From Campylobacterales bacterium (GTDB lineage: Bacteria > Campylobacterota > Campylobacteria > Campylobacterales > Sulfurospirillaceae), in the NCBI GenBank assembly GCA_016930915.1, contig JAFGFU010000019.1, positions 25,503 to 89,502 on the forward strand: DNA of 64,000 nucleotides, in the 5' to 3' direction. Both the position numbers and the translations under genes were made by a program. Under the pieces are notes generated by a model, which was not told the origin of the DNA, ran no database searches, and saw only the letters and a list, made by a program, of their open reading frames with translations. Of the stretch, positions 18,948-27,021 are shown piece by piece. Position 1 is the stretch's first letter. Each line of letters opens with the position of its first letter.

Positions 18948-20533
18948 GGAATCCTCTTGGGCAAGATAGGCGCTTGAAGTTTCTCAGGATAAGGGGCTTC
19001 TCCTCTTATCGACCAATGTTCAGGGGTAATATTTGCCTTCCAAAAAGGCTGCATTCCAATCCCCAAAGGCTCAAAAATCAACTCTTTATTCATCGCAAAG
19101 ACTGCGTTTGGGATGGGAACAAAAAGCATATACGCTTCCTCTTTTGCTCGTTTTTGAATACGTTCATACAAAGAAATAAACGCTTCACTTCCCTGTTCTA
19201 CCTCAAAAAATGCTTCAATGCACTGACGCATCAAAGTATCTCCTTTCACAAAACTCCATGGGTTATTTTCGTGATAGCGAATAAAAATAGGCCACGGATG
19301 CCTACCGTAATAATCTTGTGTTCCTTGCACCAACATATCCCACGATTGAACTTGGGTATGATTTTTTTGCATGACATTGTAAATCTCTTTTTCACTCGTT
19401 GTCGTTTTATACCGCAACCGAACCCCATATAAAGAGAGCTGATACTCAATGCCCTTCCATAAAAAAAGCAGGGCATCTTGCGTAGCTACTTCAAATTCTC
19501 TATTATTCAAAAGTGCATAAATCGCCTCTTGGCTTAGAGGACATTCATAAGGCTTCATCGCATTAGGATTGAGTTGCCCCTCTTTTTTGTAGGTAAAATT
19601 GAGAAGATTTTGTTGATTGAGCGCACAATTAAGCGCTTGACGCACCTCTTTACGGGCAATAGGCGCATTGCTCTTTTTTAAATTAAAATAGATTGTAAAA
19701 TTGTGGCTTGAGGGCATGGAGATAAGTTTAGCATAGGGGGAAAGCATGGTTTCTACTTTTTTATTAAAAGGAATCTGCATAAAATCCAATCCCCCATCCT
19801 TAAAAAGCACCAAATCCAATGCCTCTTGCATACTCAGTTCTGTAAATAGGGTTATCGTCTCAATTTTAGGCAACCCCTCTTCCCAATAGTAGGGATTAGC
19901 CTTGAGGATAACTTTGGGAGTTTGTTTCCGTCCCGTCACCATGCCTTCGACTAAAATATATGGACCCAATCCGTACGGTCCTGCACTTTGAATATTCGCT
20001 CCAGTATCCCCTCCAGCCCAACCATACGTCTTTAAATATGATTCTGAGTAAAAATAGATACGTGCCAAATCACGAAAAAGCATTCCATAAGGTTTGTGTA
20101 AATGGATGCGAATTTTCAAATCAGAAATTTTTTCAACACGTTTAAGTGTTTTATCAATATTCGTATAATTAAAAGGCTGTTTAAGAAAATAGTCAAAATT
20201 GTGAACCACCGAATCGGCATTAAAAGGTGTGCCATCTTGAAAACGCACATGAGGACGTAACTCAAACTCATACAAAAGAGGTGAGAGTTTTTTGCTTGAA
20301 ACTGCTAGCGCATACTCCCATCCTTGTTCATTTTCAGCCAATCGAACCAGACTTTCATTGACCAAACGAGAGACATAATTGTAAGGCATAGAGGGGAAAA
20401 AAACTTTGATATGTGAACGAGGGTCTTTTACATGTAAAGCTCTTTGTGCCCGATGATCTTCTTGATACTCATTGGCATGCAAAGCAATCCCTACCACGTA
20501 AATCATCAAAACAATCAGTTTTTTAAAACACAA
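18944..20533 (-). CDS. Periplasmic substrate-binding protein, peptide/nickel type (SBP_bac_5)
   Basis: 529 residues with an N-terminal signal sequence (LIVLMIYVVGIALHA-N). SBP_bac_5 features are clear: RPHVRFQDGTPFNADSVVHNF, YGLGPYILVEG and NPYYWEEGLPKIETITL. No transporter genes adjoin it. It is wedged between a kinase and a response-regulator gene with 4- and 11-nt overlaps, so it probably serves as the sensing partner of the kinase rather than in uptake. The ligand is not deducible. It carries one TTTACATGTAAA copy (20427). Confidence 0.82.
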   Translation of the reverse strand: MCFKKLIVLMIYVVGIALHANEYQEDHRAQRALHVKDPRSHIKVFFPSMPYNYVSRLVNESLVRLAENEQGWEYALAVSSKKLSPLLYEFELRPHVRFQDGTPFNADSVVHNFDYFLKQPFNYTNIDKTLKRVEKISDLKIRIHLHKPYGMLFRDLARIYFYSESYLKTYGWAGGDTGANIQSAGPYGLGPYILVEGMVTGRKQTPKVILKANPYYWEEGLPKIETITLFTELSMQEALDLVLFKDGGLDFMQIPFNKKVETMLSPYAKLISMPSSHNFTIYFNLKKSNAPIARKEVRQALNCALNQQNLLNFTYKKEGQLNPNAMKPYECPLSQEAIYALLNNREFEVATQDALLFLWKGIEYQLSLYGVRLRYKTTTSEKEIYNVMQKNHTQVQSWDMLVQGTQDYYGRHPWPIFIRYHENNPWSFVKGDTLMRQCIEAFFEVEQGSEAFISLYERIQKRAKEEAYMLFVPIPNAVFAMNKELIFEPLGIGMQPFWKANITPEHWSIRGEAPYPEKLQAPILPKRIP

Positions 20534-21209
20534 GGCTATATCCCATTTGCGAATGGTTTTTCAAGGCTAAACCTTCGAGTTTTTTACGCAAGGTTTTTAC
20601 TAACGTACGAAGAGCCGCAATGCTCATAAACTCTTCTTTCCAAACACGCATCTCAATCTCTTCGTAGCTGACAATCAAACCCTTTTTACGTATCACCAGC
20701 AGTAAAAAATCAGCCTCTTTTTGTGTCAATTCTATCTTTTCACCCTCTTTGGGCATTGCCAGATGATTTTTAAAATCAAACCGATACTGCGCATACTCTA
20801 TATACAAAGGTTTATCCGCTTCTATCTCTTCAACACACACTTTTAAAGCACTGAGCAATTCATCTAACGCAACAGGTTTAATCAAATATTTTTCAATCTT
20901 AAGATCAATCGCACTGAGCAAATACTCTTTATCGGTATGAGCCGTAATCATAATAATAGGAATTTTTTTATCATTCTGACGAATCTCTTTTGCCATCTCT
21001 AAGCCATCTTTTCGTGGCATGCGCAAATCGGTTAAAATAATATCAGGATGGTGTTCATAGTAGCAATCCAGAGCTTCTTCGCCATTTTTAACCTCAAACA
21101 CCTCTTTGAAATAATACCCCAAAGAGTTTGCCATTGGTTTGCGAATTCCCTCTTCATCTTCTGCGTACAGAAGCCTCAAATCTTTCAATTTTTCAAGCCA
21201 AATATCCAC
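20523..21209 (-). CDS. OmpR-family response regulator
   Basis: 228 residues. The receiver domain has the acidic pocket YAEDEEG, the phospho-acceptor Asp in IILTDLRMPRKDG and the Lys in EKYLIKPVAL. The C-terminal part is a winged-helix DNA-binding domain (ELTQKEADFLLLVIRKKG...IEMRVW). First gene of a regulator / binding-protein / kinase operon. A TTTACATGTAAA copy sits 20 bp before the start (21229-21240). It probably regulates the adjacent cytochrome/TorA genes; inferred from position. Confidence 0.87.
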   Translation of the reverse strand: MDIWLEKLKDLRLLYAEDEEGIRKPMANSLGYYFKEVFEVKNGEEALDCYYEHHPDIILTDLRMPRKDGLEMAKEIRQNDKKIPIIMITAHTDKEYLLSAIDLKIEKYLIKPVALDELLSALKVCVEEIEADKPLYIEYAQYRFDFKNHLAMPKEGEKIELTQKEADFLLLVIRKKGLIVSYEEIEMRVWKEEFMSIAALRTLVKTLRKKLEGLALKNHSQMGYSLVF

Positions 21210-21308
21210 ACATTGCTCCTTGAAAAAGTTTACATGTAAAGATTGTAACGAAACTTTTCTTCTCTCCTATTAAACACATATTGCGCTCCTCTTGATAGAG
21301 GAGCCGTC

Positions 21309-21875
21309 TCACTGTGGTTTATAATTTTGCAGGTATTTTTCAATACTGTAACGCTCAGCACTTGAAAGTCCTGCTTGGGGACTCATTGCCTCTAAAATGC
21401 TTGGCCAAACATTGGCATCAAACTCACTCTCAGGATGCAGAGCATGACAGGTACCGCATTTGGCTTGAAATGCTTCTTTGCCTTCTTCCAAAATAGACAC
21501 TTTTGTCTCTTTGAGGGCTTTTGTTTTCACAAAGCCTTTCACCGATACATTGAGCCATATGCTCTCATATTCATCTTTTTTTTGCCCTATCACTTTATAG
21601 GTTGAAGGTGTTGGTGCTTCAAAACCCACCATCAACATACCTATTTTTTCATAGGCTTTCGTACTTCCCTCAGGCATAAATCCGACAAACTCAACTTCAC
21701 TAAACTCTCCCTTTTGAGAGAGCACATTCACTTGGGAAGCAACGATCAGCTCTCCTAGAGCTGATCCGTCACTCGCCGTTGCGTACAAAGGCACATTTTG
21801 AGCAACAAAGGCACTTTGTGCGCATACCAACGTTGCTACGATACACAAGGGTGCTATTGCTTTGAGTGGTTTCAT
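21309..21875 (-). CDS. Periplasmic monohaem cytochrome c, partner of TorA-type reductase (Cj0265-like)
   Basis: 188 residues with a signal peptide. An SH3-like N-terminal part is followed by one haem-binding motif CGTCH near residue 140 and a downstream Met-containing helix region (ILEAMSPQAGLSSAERYSIEKYL). In Campylobacter a monohaem cytochrome of this shape is encoded next to the TMAO/DMSO reductase and feeds it electrons. Its ATG overlaps the torA stop by one base. Since torA is broken here, this gene may be orphaned and lacks its original upstream promoter. Confidence 0.82.
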   Translation of the reverse strand: MKPLKAIAPLCIVATLVCAQSAFVAQNVPLYATASDGSALGELIVASQVNVLSQKGEFSEVEFVGFMPEGSTKAYEKIGMLMVGFEAPTPSTYKVIGQKKDEYESIWLNVSVKGFVKTKALKETKVSILEEGKEAFQAKCGTCHALHPESEFDANVWPSILEAMSPQAGLSSAERYSIEKYLQNYKPQ

Positions 21876-23958
21876 TAGGCGCCCTTTATCTTTGGTGCTT
21901 TAAAAATGCCAATGGCGGGTACTTCGCCCTTGAATTTTTCAATTTCCACCAAAGCTGTTGCTTGATTACCTTGCGCAAGTTCTGACGTTCCCACATCAGG
22001 AATCAATACATTGACATCACCGTGCACACACAGTGTACCAACCTTTCCTGCTTCTTTTGGGTCATACCATGCGCCCTCTTGCATTCTCACTGCTCCTTCC
22101 ATGATGGCTTCTGTCACCACAGCTCCTGCTAAAACCTGTCCACGTTTATTAAAGACCCTAACAACATCCCCATTTTTAATGCCTCTTTTTTTCGCATCAT
22201 TCGGGTGCATCCAAATCGGTTCACGACCATTCACCTCTTCAAGGTGACGAAGCCATGTATTATTGAGCTGAGAGTGCAGGCGGTATTTTGGATGGGGAGA
22301 AACCAAACTTAAAGGAAACTCTTTGGCCACCTTACTTCCTGCCCACTCCATGGGTTCAAACCACATAGGGTGACCTTTACACTCTTTGTAGTTATAGCCT
22401 GCTATTTTTTTAGAGAAAATCTCAATTTTTCCAGAAGGAGTACCTAAACGATTAACCACAGGATTTGCTCTAAATTTTTCATGTTTAATAAACTTTTTAG
22501 CACTCTCCGGTGTCTCAAAATAGACATACCCTTTCTCCCAAAACGCATCAAATGTTGGCATTTTAACACCTGATTTAGCCGCTTTATCAAATGAGGCTTG
22601 GTAAAAGGATTTGATCCATTCCATTTTACTTTTTCCCTCAGTAAAGGCTAAAACTTGTTCTGCGGTAAAACGTCTTAAAATATTGACAAAAATATCAAAA
22701 TCATCCATCGCCTCTCCCGCTGGGGCTACGGCTTGTTTCATCGCAAAAATGTATTCATTTGTATGCGCTTTGGTAATATCATTGCGTTCTTGTTCTGTCG
22801 TTGCAGGAAGAATAATATCTGCCATTCGAGCACTCGCTGTCCAGAAATTATCTTGAACCACAAAAGTCTCTAATTTTTGCCATGCTTTTATCATGCGGTT
22901 TCTGTCTTGATGGTGATGAAATGGATTTCCACCCGCCCAATACGCCATTTTTAATTCAGGCCATTTTTTGGTGTGCCCATCAAAGTTATACTCTTTTCCT
23001 GCATTTTCTAAACACTCAACAATGCGAGATACAGGGATAATTTCCATTTTTGCTTTATCCCAAGGCCCTTTGATTTTAGACTTAATGCTAATACCTGAAA
23101 GTCCTGGAGATGCGCTCGCAAAATCTTTAGCATCAGCATCGGCTTTTGTCAGTGGATTTCCTGTCGCGGCCGCAGGCATAGGAACACCGTTTGAAGAGTA
23201 GTGATAATTACAACCATACCCTCCTCCTGGAAGTCCGATTTGACCTAGCATACTAGCTAGCGTAATAAGCATCCAGTTAGGTTGTTCCCCATGATGTGCC
23301 CGTTGGGTTGACCATCCGCCCATAAGCATCGTGCGTTTAGAAACACACTCTTTGGCAAGCATCTTAATCACGTCTGTTGGAACACCACAAATTTTAGATG
23401 CCCACTCTGGTGTTTTTGCCACCATATCTTCACTCTCGCCTAAAAGGTACTGTTTAAATTGATCAAAACCTATGGTATATTTTTTAATAAAATCTGCGTT
23501 ATAGAGTTTTTCTGTATAGAGGTAATGCGCCATTCCTAGCATCATCGCTACATCGGTTGTAGGACGAATTTGAATATGCTCCGCACTAAAATACATCCCT
23601 GTATTGTTGTACACAGGATCAATCACATAAAATTTAACCCCTCGTTTTTTACCTTCTTCTTTCAACTCTTTTAGGTATTTATAAACACCATGTGTTGGGA
23701 CACCCCATGCAATTTGATTGGTGTTGATAGGATCACATCCCCAAAAAACGATACATTCAGAATGTTCAATCAAAACAGGATAGACTGTGGGCTGAGCGCT
23801 GGATTCATCAGTCCCTCCAATATAAGGCGTAATTTGGCGAATCGCATGGGTTGAATAGGTACATGTACGCCCTGTATATCCTCCGGTAATGCCTAACATT
23901 CTGTTTAAAAGTGCTTGTGGATTGTTAAGACTTCCCACACAAAACCATCCATAACTTC
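21875..23958 (-). pseudogene. torA: 5'-truncated TMAO/DMSO-reductase-like molybdoenzyme gene
   Basis: The remaining frame encodes about 694 residues of a TorA-type molybdopterin enzyme. Homology begins exactly at SYGWFCVG, the Tyr-Trp active-site motif that lies near residue 115 of mature DMSO reductase. The molybdenum-ligand serine is kept in CTYSTHA. The C-terminal cofactor-binding part is intact to the stop. Missing are the Tat signal and the first MGD-binding part, about 150 residues. The break coincides with the prophage left end at 23958/23959. The frame stays open a little way into phage DNA, but the residues there no longer match. Without signal and N-domain an active enzyme is not expected. 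Confidence 0.82.
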
Positions 23959-23984
23959 TGTGAGGGGCTGTATGAAATGATAGT
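23959..23984 (+). repeat. Prophage left terminus with transposase-binding-type site
   Basis: The terminus begins TGTGAGGGGC, and the site AAATGATAGT (23975-23984) starts at base 17. The right end, read inward, begins TGTACAACCG and has the same ten bases starting at base 17. A terminal TG and internal repeated sites are standard for MuA-family elements. Confidence 0.65.
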
Positions 23985-24236
23985 GTAGAAATTTTGGCGC
24001 AATTCCCTAAAATAGGCGCTTTACTCTATGTGTTGCTAGTGTTTCATCTTTAAATTATTCTGCTGTTTTTTCACTCTCGTGTTCTTTTACGAAATTATTG
24101 ACTTGATTCGTGAAAACTTTAGTGTTTATCTTTGACATAGATAGTTGTTTATTCTTCGTTGTATAGGATGTTTCCGCTTGATTTGTGATGCGAAAATTTA
24201 TGCGAAAATAGTGATGTGCTTTTGGGAGGTTACATT

Positions 24237-24332
24237 GTTCCTTTGGGTGTTGCTAAACTGTGATAAAGGAACACGACAAAGGAACAGAAAGGAACAAGGA
24301 CAAAGGAACATATTTTTAAGCAATAAAGGAAC
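24237..24332. repeat. Iteron-like array of AAAGGAAC in the left-end region
   Basis: Five direct copies start at 24265, 24278, 24288, 24302 and 24325, and one inverted copy (GTTCCTTT) lies at 24237-24244. The roughly 375-bp stretch between the phage end and the first gene holds no coding frame I can support. The array could be bound by transposase, a host factor, or serve as an enhancer; this is inferred. Confidence 0.7.
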
Positions 24333-24362
24333 AAAGTATTATATTTAACTCAAATTGATATT

Positions 24363-25040
24363 TTATTGTGATACCACCCACTTTTTATTTTGGTATTTGA
24401 GATTGTATTTTTCACCTATACTAAAAGTAGAGGCTGTGGCTACTACAGATTGATTGAGTATTTCGTTAGTATCAAATTTAGCACTTTCAAGCGCAGAGTT
24501 ATTTTTAGTGTTAATATATTTAATGGAATTTTCACAATAGCGTGTTTTAAGTCGATACAAAGTGCTGTATTCAAAAGCCGACTTATTGATGATCTCTTTC
24601 ATATCTTTGTTATAGAGCATAGGTGCACGAAATTTTCTCATCAAAAAGTCTTCACTTACATCTTTATATGTATCAATACAATCTCGTGCTGAGGATAAAG
24701 CTTGTAACATGTCATTGCGCAATAATGCTTGTTTGTGTTCTTCTAATATTTCATCTACAAATAACATGGTTGAGTTAATCGTATTAAGATAGTCCAGCAC
24801 CATTTTTTGATCTTCCTTGAAATACTGATCTTTTACAACTGGGTCTGTTACTCTTGGATTTTTACTTGTATCGTATATAGCAACAGTCATAATGCCAAAA
24901 AAACAAAAGCCAACTGCTATACATGTACTCATAAAATATGTATAGAATTTTCCCTTACCTTTTGTAAAAAACCTCTTTACAAAATATCTACCTACAAAAA
25001 CACTCGCAACCAAAACTACTACAATCAAAAAACCAACCAT
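24363..25040 (-). CDS. Prophage membrane protein of unknown function, co-transcribed with the repressor
   Basis: 225 residues. Two hydrophobic segments at the N-terminus (VGFLIVVVLVASVFVGRYF and FMSTCIAVGFCFFGIMTVAI) are followed by a soluble, mostly helical domain. No family is recognised. It follows the repressor gene after 15 nt and has its own AAGGAGAGG site, so it should be expressed in the lysogen together with the repressor. That position and the membrane anchor fit a superinfection-exclusion or host-modifying protein; this is inference. Confidence 0.65.
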   Translation of the reverse strand: MVGFLIVVVLVASVFVGRYFVKRFFTKGKGKFYTYFMSTCIAVGFCFFGIMTVAIYDTSKNPRVTDPVVKDQYFKEDQKMVLDYLNTINSTMLFVDEILEEHKQALLRNDMLQALSSARDCIDTYKDVSEDFLMRKFRAPMLYNKDMKEIINKSAFEYSTLYRLKTRYCENSIKYINTKNNSALESAKFDTNEILNQSVVATASTFSIGEKYNLKYQNKKWVVSQ

Positions 25041-25055
25041 CTACCTCTCCTTAAT

Positions 25056-25745
25056 TTAAAACGCTTTGATCTTTGCTCTTACGATTCCAACGATTGTTAA
25101 GTATTCGAGTTCATCTCCTTCGATGCTTATCTCTCCATACCTTCCATTGTCGCTTATAAGCTTTACCCATTTGCCGAAAGGGTCGGTAAAAAACTTCTTA
25201 ATATAAACATGTCCATTAATATTAGCGATGACGGTCTCACCGTTTCGTGCTTCATTGTGCCGTTCTATCATCACTACTTCACCATCATGCACAAAAGGTT
25301 CCATGCTATCGCCTACAACACGCAAAATATCAATGGTTTCAAAACGACGAATATTAAAAAACTCTTGTAGAAATTGGCGGTTAAACTTCATAACCTGACA
25401 CGGTTGTCCAAAATCTTCATTGATACCACCGTAACCAGCCGCAGCAACGATGTCAGGGTAATAGTTAATAGAGACTAAATCATCAGAGTCATCATCTTCT
25501 GGGCACTGACATACAGTTGGTAGTTGGTTATTGGAAGGTACAAGCATTTCTCCTTTGCCTGTAAGGAGCCAATAAACATTGATATTGCAGATTTCTGCAA
25601 TATCAACAATTGTGCTTGCTTTGGGCTCAGATGTCCCTTTTTCGTAGTCAGCAAGTGTTCTTTTCCCTATTTTAAGGCTATTTGATAAATCTTCTTGTGT
25701 TAGTTTTGCGTAATTTCGTGCCTGAATGATGCGGGTTTCCAACAT
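25056..25745 (-). CDS. LexA/CI-like prophage repressor (XRE HTH + S24 peptidase)
   Basis: 229 residues. The N-terminal helix-turn-helix (LTQEDLSNSLKIGKRTLADYEKG) is followed by a linker with an Ala-Gly cleavage-type site (VAAAGYGG, about residue 103/104) and an S24 protease domain with Ser147 (VVGDSMEP) and Lys183/184 (VYIKKF). This is the arrangement of SOS-cleavable repressors. The start at 25745 is chosen because AAAAAGG precedes it; the longer frame would begin inside an operator. Three palindromes of one type lie in and beside the gene. The repressor should silence the early promoter at 25784-25812 and yield when RecA is activated. Confidence 0.88.
   Translation of the reverse strand: MLETRIIQARNYAKLTQEDLSNSLKIGKRTLADYEKGTSEPKASTIVDIAEICNINVYWLLTGKGEMLVPSNNQLPTVCQCPEDDDSDDLVSINYYPDIVAAAGYGGINEDFGQPCQVMKFNRQFLQEFFNIRRFETIDILRVVGDSMEPFVHDGEVVMIERHNEARNGETVIANINGHVYIKKFFTDPFGKWVKLISDNGRYGEISIEGDELEYLTIVGIVRAKIKAF
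25581..25604. promoter_or_regulatory. Intragenic operator: perfect 24-bp palindrome inside the repressor gene
   Basis: GATATTGCAGA is followed by TT and its exact reverse complement (11+2+11). The core TGCAGA-TT-TCTGCA is the same as that in the early promoter spacer. It lies within the helix-turn-helix-proximal coding region of the repressor. Confidence 0.7.
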
Positions 25746-25761
25746 TTTAGACCTTTTTAAT

Positions 25762-25775
25762 TGCAATAAATTGCA
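25762..25775. promoter_or_regulatory. Operator-like palindrome before the repressor start
   Basis: TGCAAT-AA-ATTGCA is a perfect 6+2+6 palindrome with the same half-site core and spacing as the other two operators. It lies 17-30 bp upstream of the repressor start codon, where it could control repressor synthesis. Confidence 0.6.
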
Positions 25776-25783
25776 TTATTCTA

Positions 25784-25812
25784 TTGACAAATGCAGATTT
25801 CTGCATTATAAT
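25784..25812 (+). promoter_or_regulatory. Prophage early promoter with operator filling the -35/-10 spacer
   Basis: Consensus -35 TTGACA (25784-25789) and consensus -10 TATAAT (25807-25812) are separated by exactly 17 bp. The spacer is the palindrome AATGCAGA-TT-TCTGCATT (25790-25807). Repressor bound there would directly occlude RNA polymerase. It reads rightward into the early genes. Confidence 0.88.
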
Positions 25813-25819
25813 GCCATCA

Positions 25820-26085
25820 TACCAAAAAAAAGGTAACTTTCTTTTTGGTATGTGTTTCATGGTGTGAATTGTAACGTATTTCATTTAGTTTTATTACATA
25901 GGTAATAAAACGAGTTTCTTTAACATAACAGCTACAGCTCAGGTACCTTTGATTAGGTAGGGAATTGACCCGTAAAACTGTAGTGTGTCAAGGCGTTTCG
26001 CCAACCAAGGTCTGTTTACGAGGGGACGACTGTGGTTACTTCTTTTCAAAGCGCACAGAGTGTGCATTTTGAAAAGGAGGTCTGT
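25820..26085 (+). ncRNA. Structured leader of the early transcript
   Basis: No coding frame is seen in this stretch, but several helices are: TACCAAAAA/TTTTTGGTA (25820-25850) right at the expected transcript start; GTTTTATTAC-ATAG-GTAATAAAAC (25888-25911); and a possible three-way junction closed by CTACAG/CTGTAG (25932-25937 with 25978-25983) enclosing TACCT/AGGTA and GGG/CCC stems. A further stem GGCG/CGCC lies at 25992-26002. It may be a regulatory leader or a separate RNA. Function unknown; the structure call rests on visible pairing only. Confidence 0.45.
26043..26080 (+). promoter_or_regulatory. Translation-initiation hairpin, copy 1
   Basis: Outer arms TTTTCAAA and TTTGAAAA and inner arms GCACA and TGTGC enclose GAG. 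The ribosome-binding site AAAAGGAGG begins inside the 3' arm. A second copy lies at 26977-27015 with a compensating base-pair change in the inner stem (GCACG/CGTGC). Confidence 0.65.
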
Positions 26086-26154
26086 ATGGGAGAGGAAATT
26101 TACTTTTTTGTTTTCTTTTTTATTGTAGGAATGGTGTGGCTGTTTGATGATTAA
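26086..26154 (+). CDS. 22-residue membrane micropeptide
   Basis: A very short frame with an excellent AAAAGGAGG site and an ATG five bases on. The peptide has an acidic start (MGEE), a run of 17 hydrophobic residues rich in Phe, and ends FDD, so it would be a single membrane-spanning helix. It is the first possible gene of the early transcript. Function unknown; the strong initiation region is the main argument that it is real. Confidence 0.5.
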   Translation: MGEEIYFFVFFFIVGMVWLFDD

Positions 26155-26179
26155 AGCCGTGTAGTGACGGCTCTAATCA

Positions 26180-26353
26180 TTATTTTTTAGATTCATTTTT
26201 GTCGAGAGTTGGTTTTTTATCTTCGGTTGCAATAACACGACGTCCTGTTTGCTTGTTCTCGAAGATTTCACGACTGTTTGCTTGCAAGACTTCAGGTTGT
26301 TTAACGGGTTGCGATGGTGCCGTAGGTCTTGTAAGTTTTTGTTCTTCTGCCAT
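26180..26353 (-). CDS. Possible internal in-frame product (57 residues) of the antisense membrane gene
   Basis: AAAGGAGGTACAAAT lies directly before an in-frame ATG at 26353. The product would be the soluble, charged tail (MAEEQKLTRPTAPSQP... to the common stop) without any membrane segment. The match to the anti-Shine-Dalgarno is better than that of the full-length gene. Confidence 0.45.
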   Translation of the reverse strand: MAEEQKLTRPTAPSQPVKQPEVLQANSREIFENKQTGRRVIATEDKKPTLDKNESKK

Positions 26354-26938
26354 ATTTGTACCTCCTTTCATAGTATTGGATGATGAAAAGTGCAATACCG
26401 CACCTGTTACAATGAAAAAAACACATGCCACAGTGGTTATAAAAGCACCTCTAAGTAAATTAGACGTTTTTTTGACGGTTTGCTTTGCCCCTTTCAGTGA
26501 GTGGCTTGTGATATCAAGTAGGATTAAGAGTCCTTCTGAATGTTCTAGCTCATTTTGAGCGATGTTTGCAAACATATCATTGTCTTCAGCGTGTGCCATA
26601 TGTCTATTGCGTGTGCTATGAATAGCAAACAGCGATAAAAGCATCGTTGATATACCGCAAACGGCTCCGAGAAAGAGTGATAAAAGCGATAAATCAAAAG
26701 AAGTATCTTCTCTTTTTGTCATTAATAATAATAGTGTTGAAAACGATAAAGAACTTAACCAAAGGTAGGTTTTAACAAGATTTAGCTGTGAGGGAATGAT
26801 GCTTGTGGTAATGTTATCAAAGTCTTTACGCTTGGCTTCAAGATTAAGTTTGAGATTTTTTTCATATGCATCTAATGTCACTTTTTTAGGCTCTTTCTTA
26901 GGTTTTATATGATGCTTTATTTTAAGTTTATCTGACAT
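26180..26938 (-). CDS. Prophage membrane protein encoded antisense within the early region
   Basis: 252 residues. A charged N-terminal section, two closely spaced hydrophobic segments (about 58-75 and 80-105), a further helical part and a third span (FITTVACVFFIVTGAVLHF, about 166-184) precede a hydrophilic tail. No family is recognised. It has its own AAGGAG site and a likely promoter at 26957-26984, and runs against the early transcript, so it is probably expressed in the lysogen. An in-frame internal start with a better ribosome site (ATG at 26353) would make the tail alone. A role in exclusion or defence is possible but not shown. Confidence 0.65.
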   Translation of the reverse strand: MSDKLKIKHHIKPKKEPKKVTLDAYEKNLKLNLEAKRKDFDNITTSIIPSQLNLVKTYLWLSSLSFSTLLLLMTKREDTSFDLSLLSLFLGAVCGISTMLLSLFAIHSTRNRHMAHAEDNDMFANIAQNELEHSEGLLILLDITSHSLKGAKQTVKKTSNLLRGAFITTVACVFFIVTGAVLHFSSSNTMKGGTNMAEEQKLTRPTAPSQPVKQPEVLQANSREIFENKQTGRRVIATEDKKPTLDKNESKK

Positions 26939-26956
26939 GTTTACTCCTTATTACGA

Positions 26957-26984
26957 ATTATATCCCTTCTGAACACTTTCTCAA
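26957..26984 (-). promoter_or_regulatory. Likely promoter of the antisense membrane gene
   Basis: On the minus strand TTGAGA and TATAAT are separated by 16 bp, 18 bp before the start codon. The -35 box lies within the outer arm of the second initiation hairpin, so the two opposing signals share sequence. Confidence 0.6.
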
Positions 26985-27015
26985 AGCGCACGGAGCGTGC
27001 ATTTTGAAAAGGAGG
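26977..27015 (+). promoter_or_regulatory. Translation-initiation hairpin, copy 2
   Basis: TCAAA..GCACG-GAG-CGTGC..TTTGA followed by AAAAGGAGGT. It is a near copy of 26043-26080. The inner stem differs by a paired change (A-T to G-C) that keeps the helix, which supports a functional RNA structure. Confidence 0.65.
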
Positions 27016-27021
27016 TATGAA

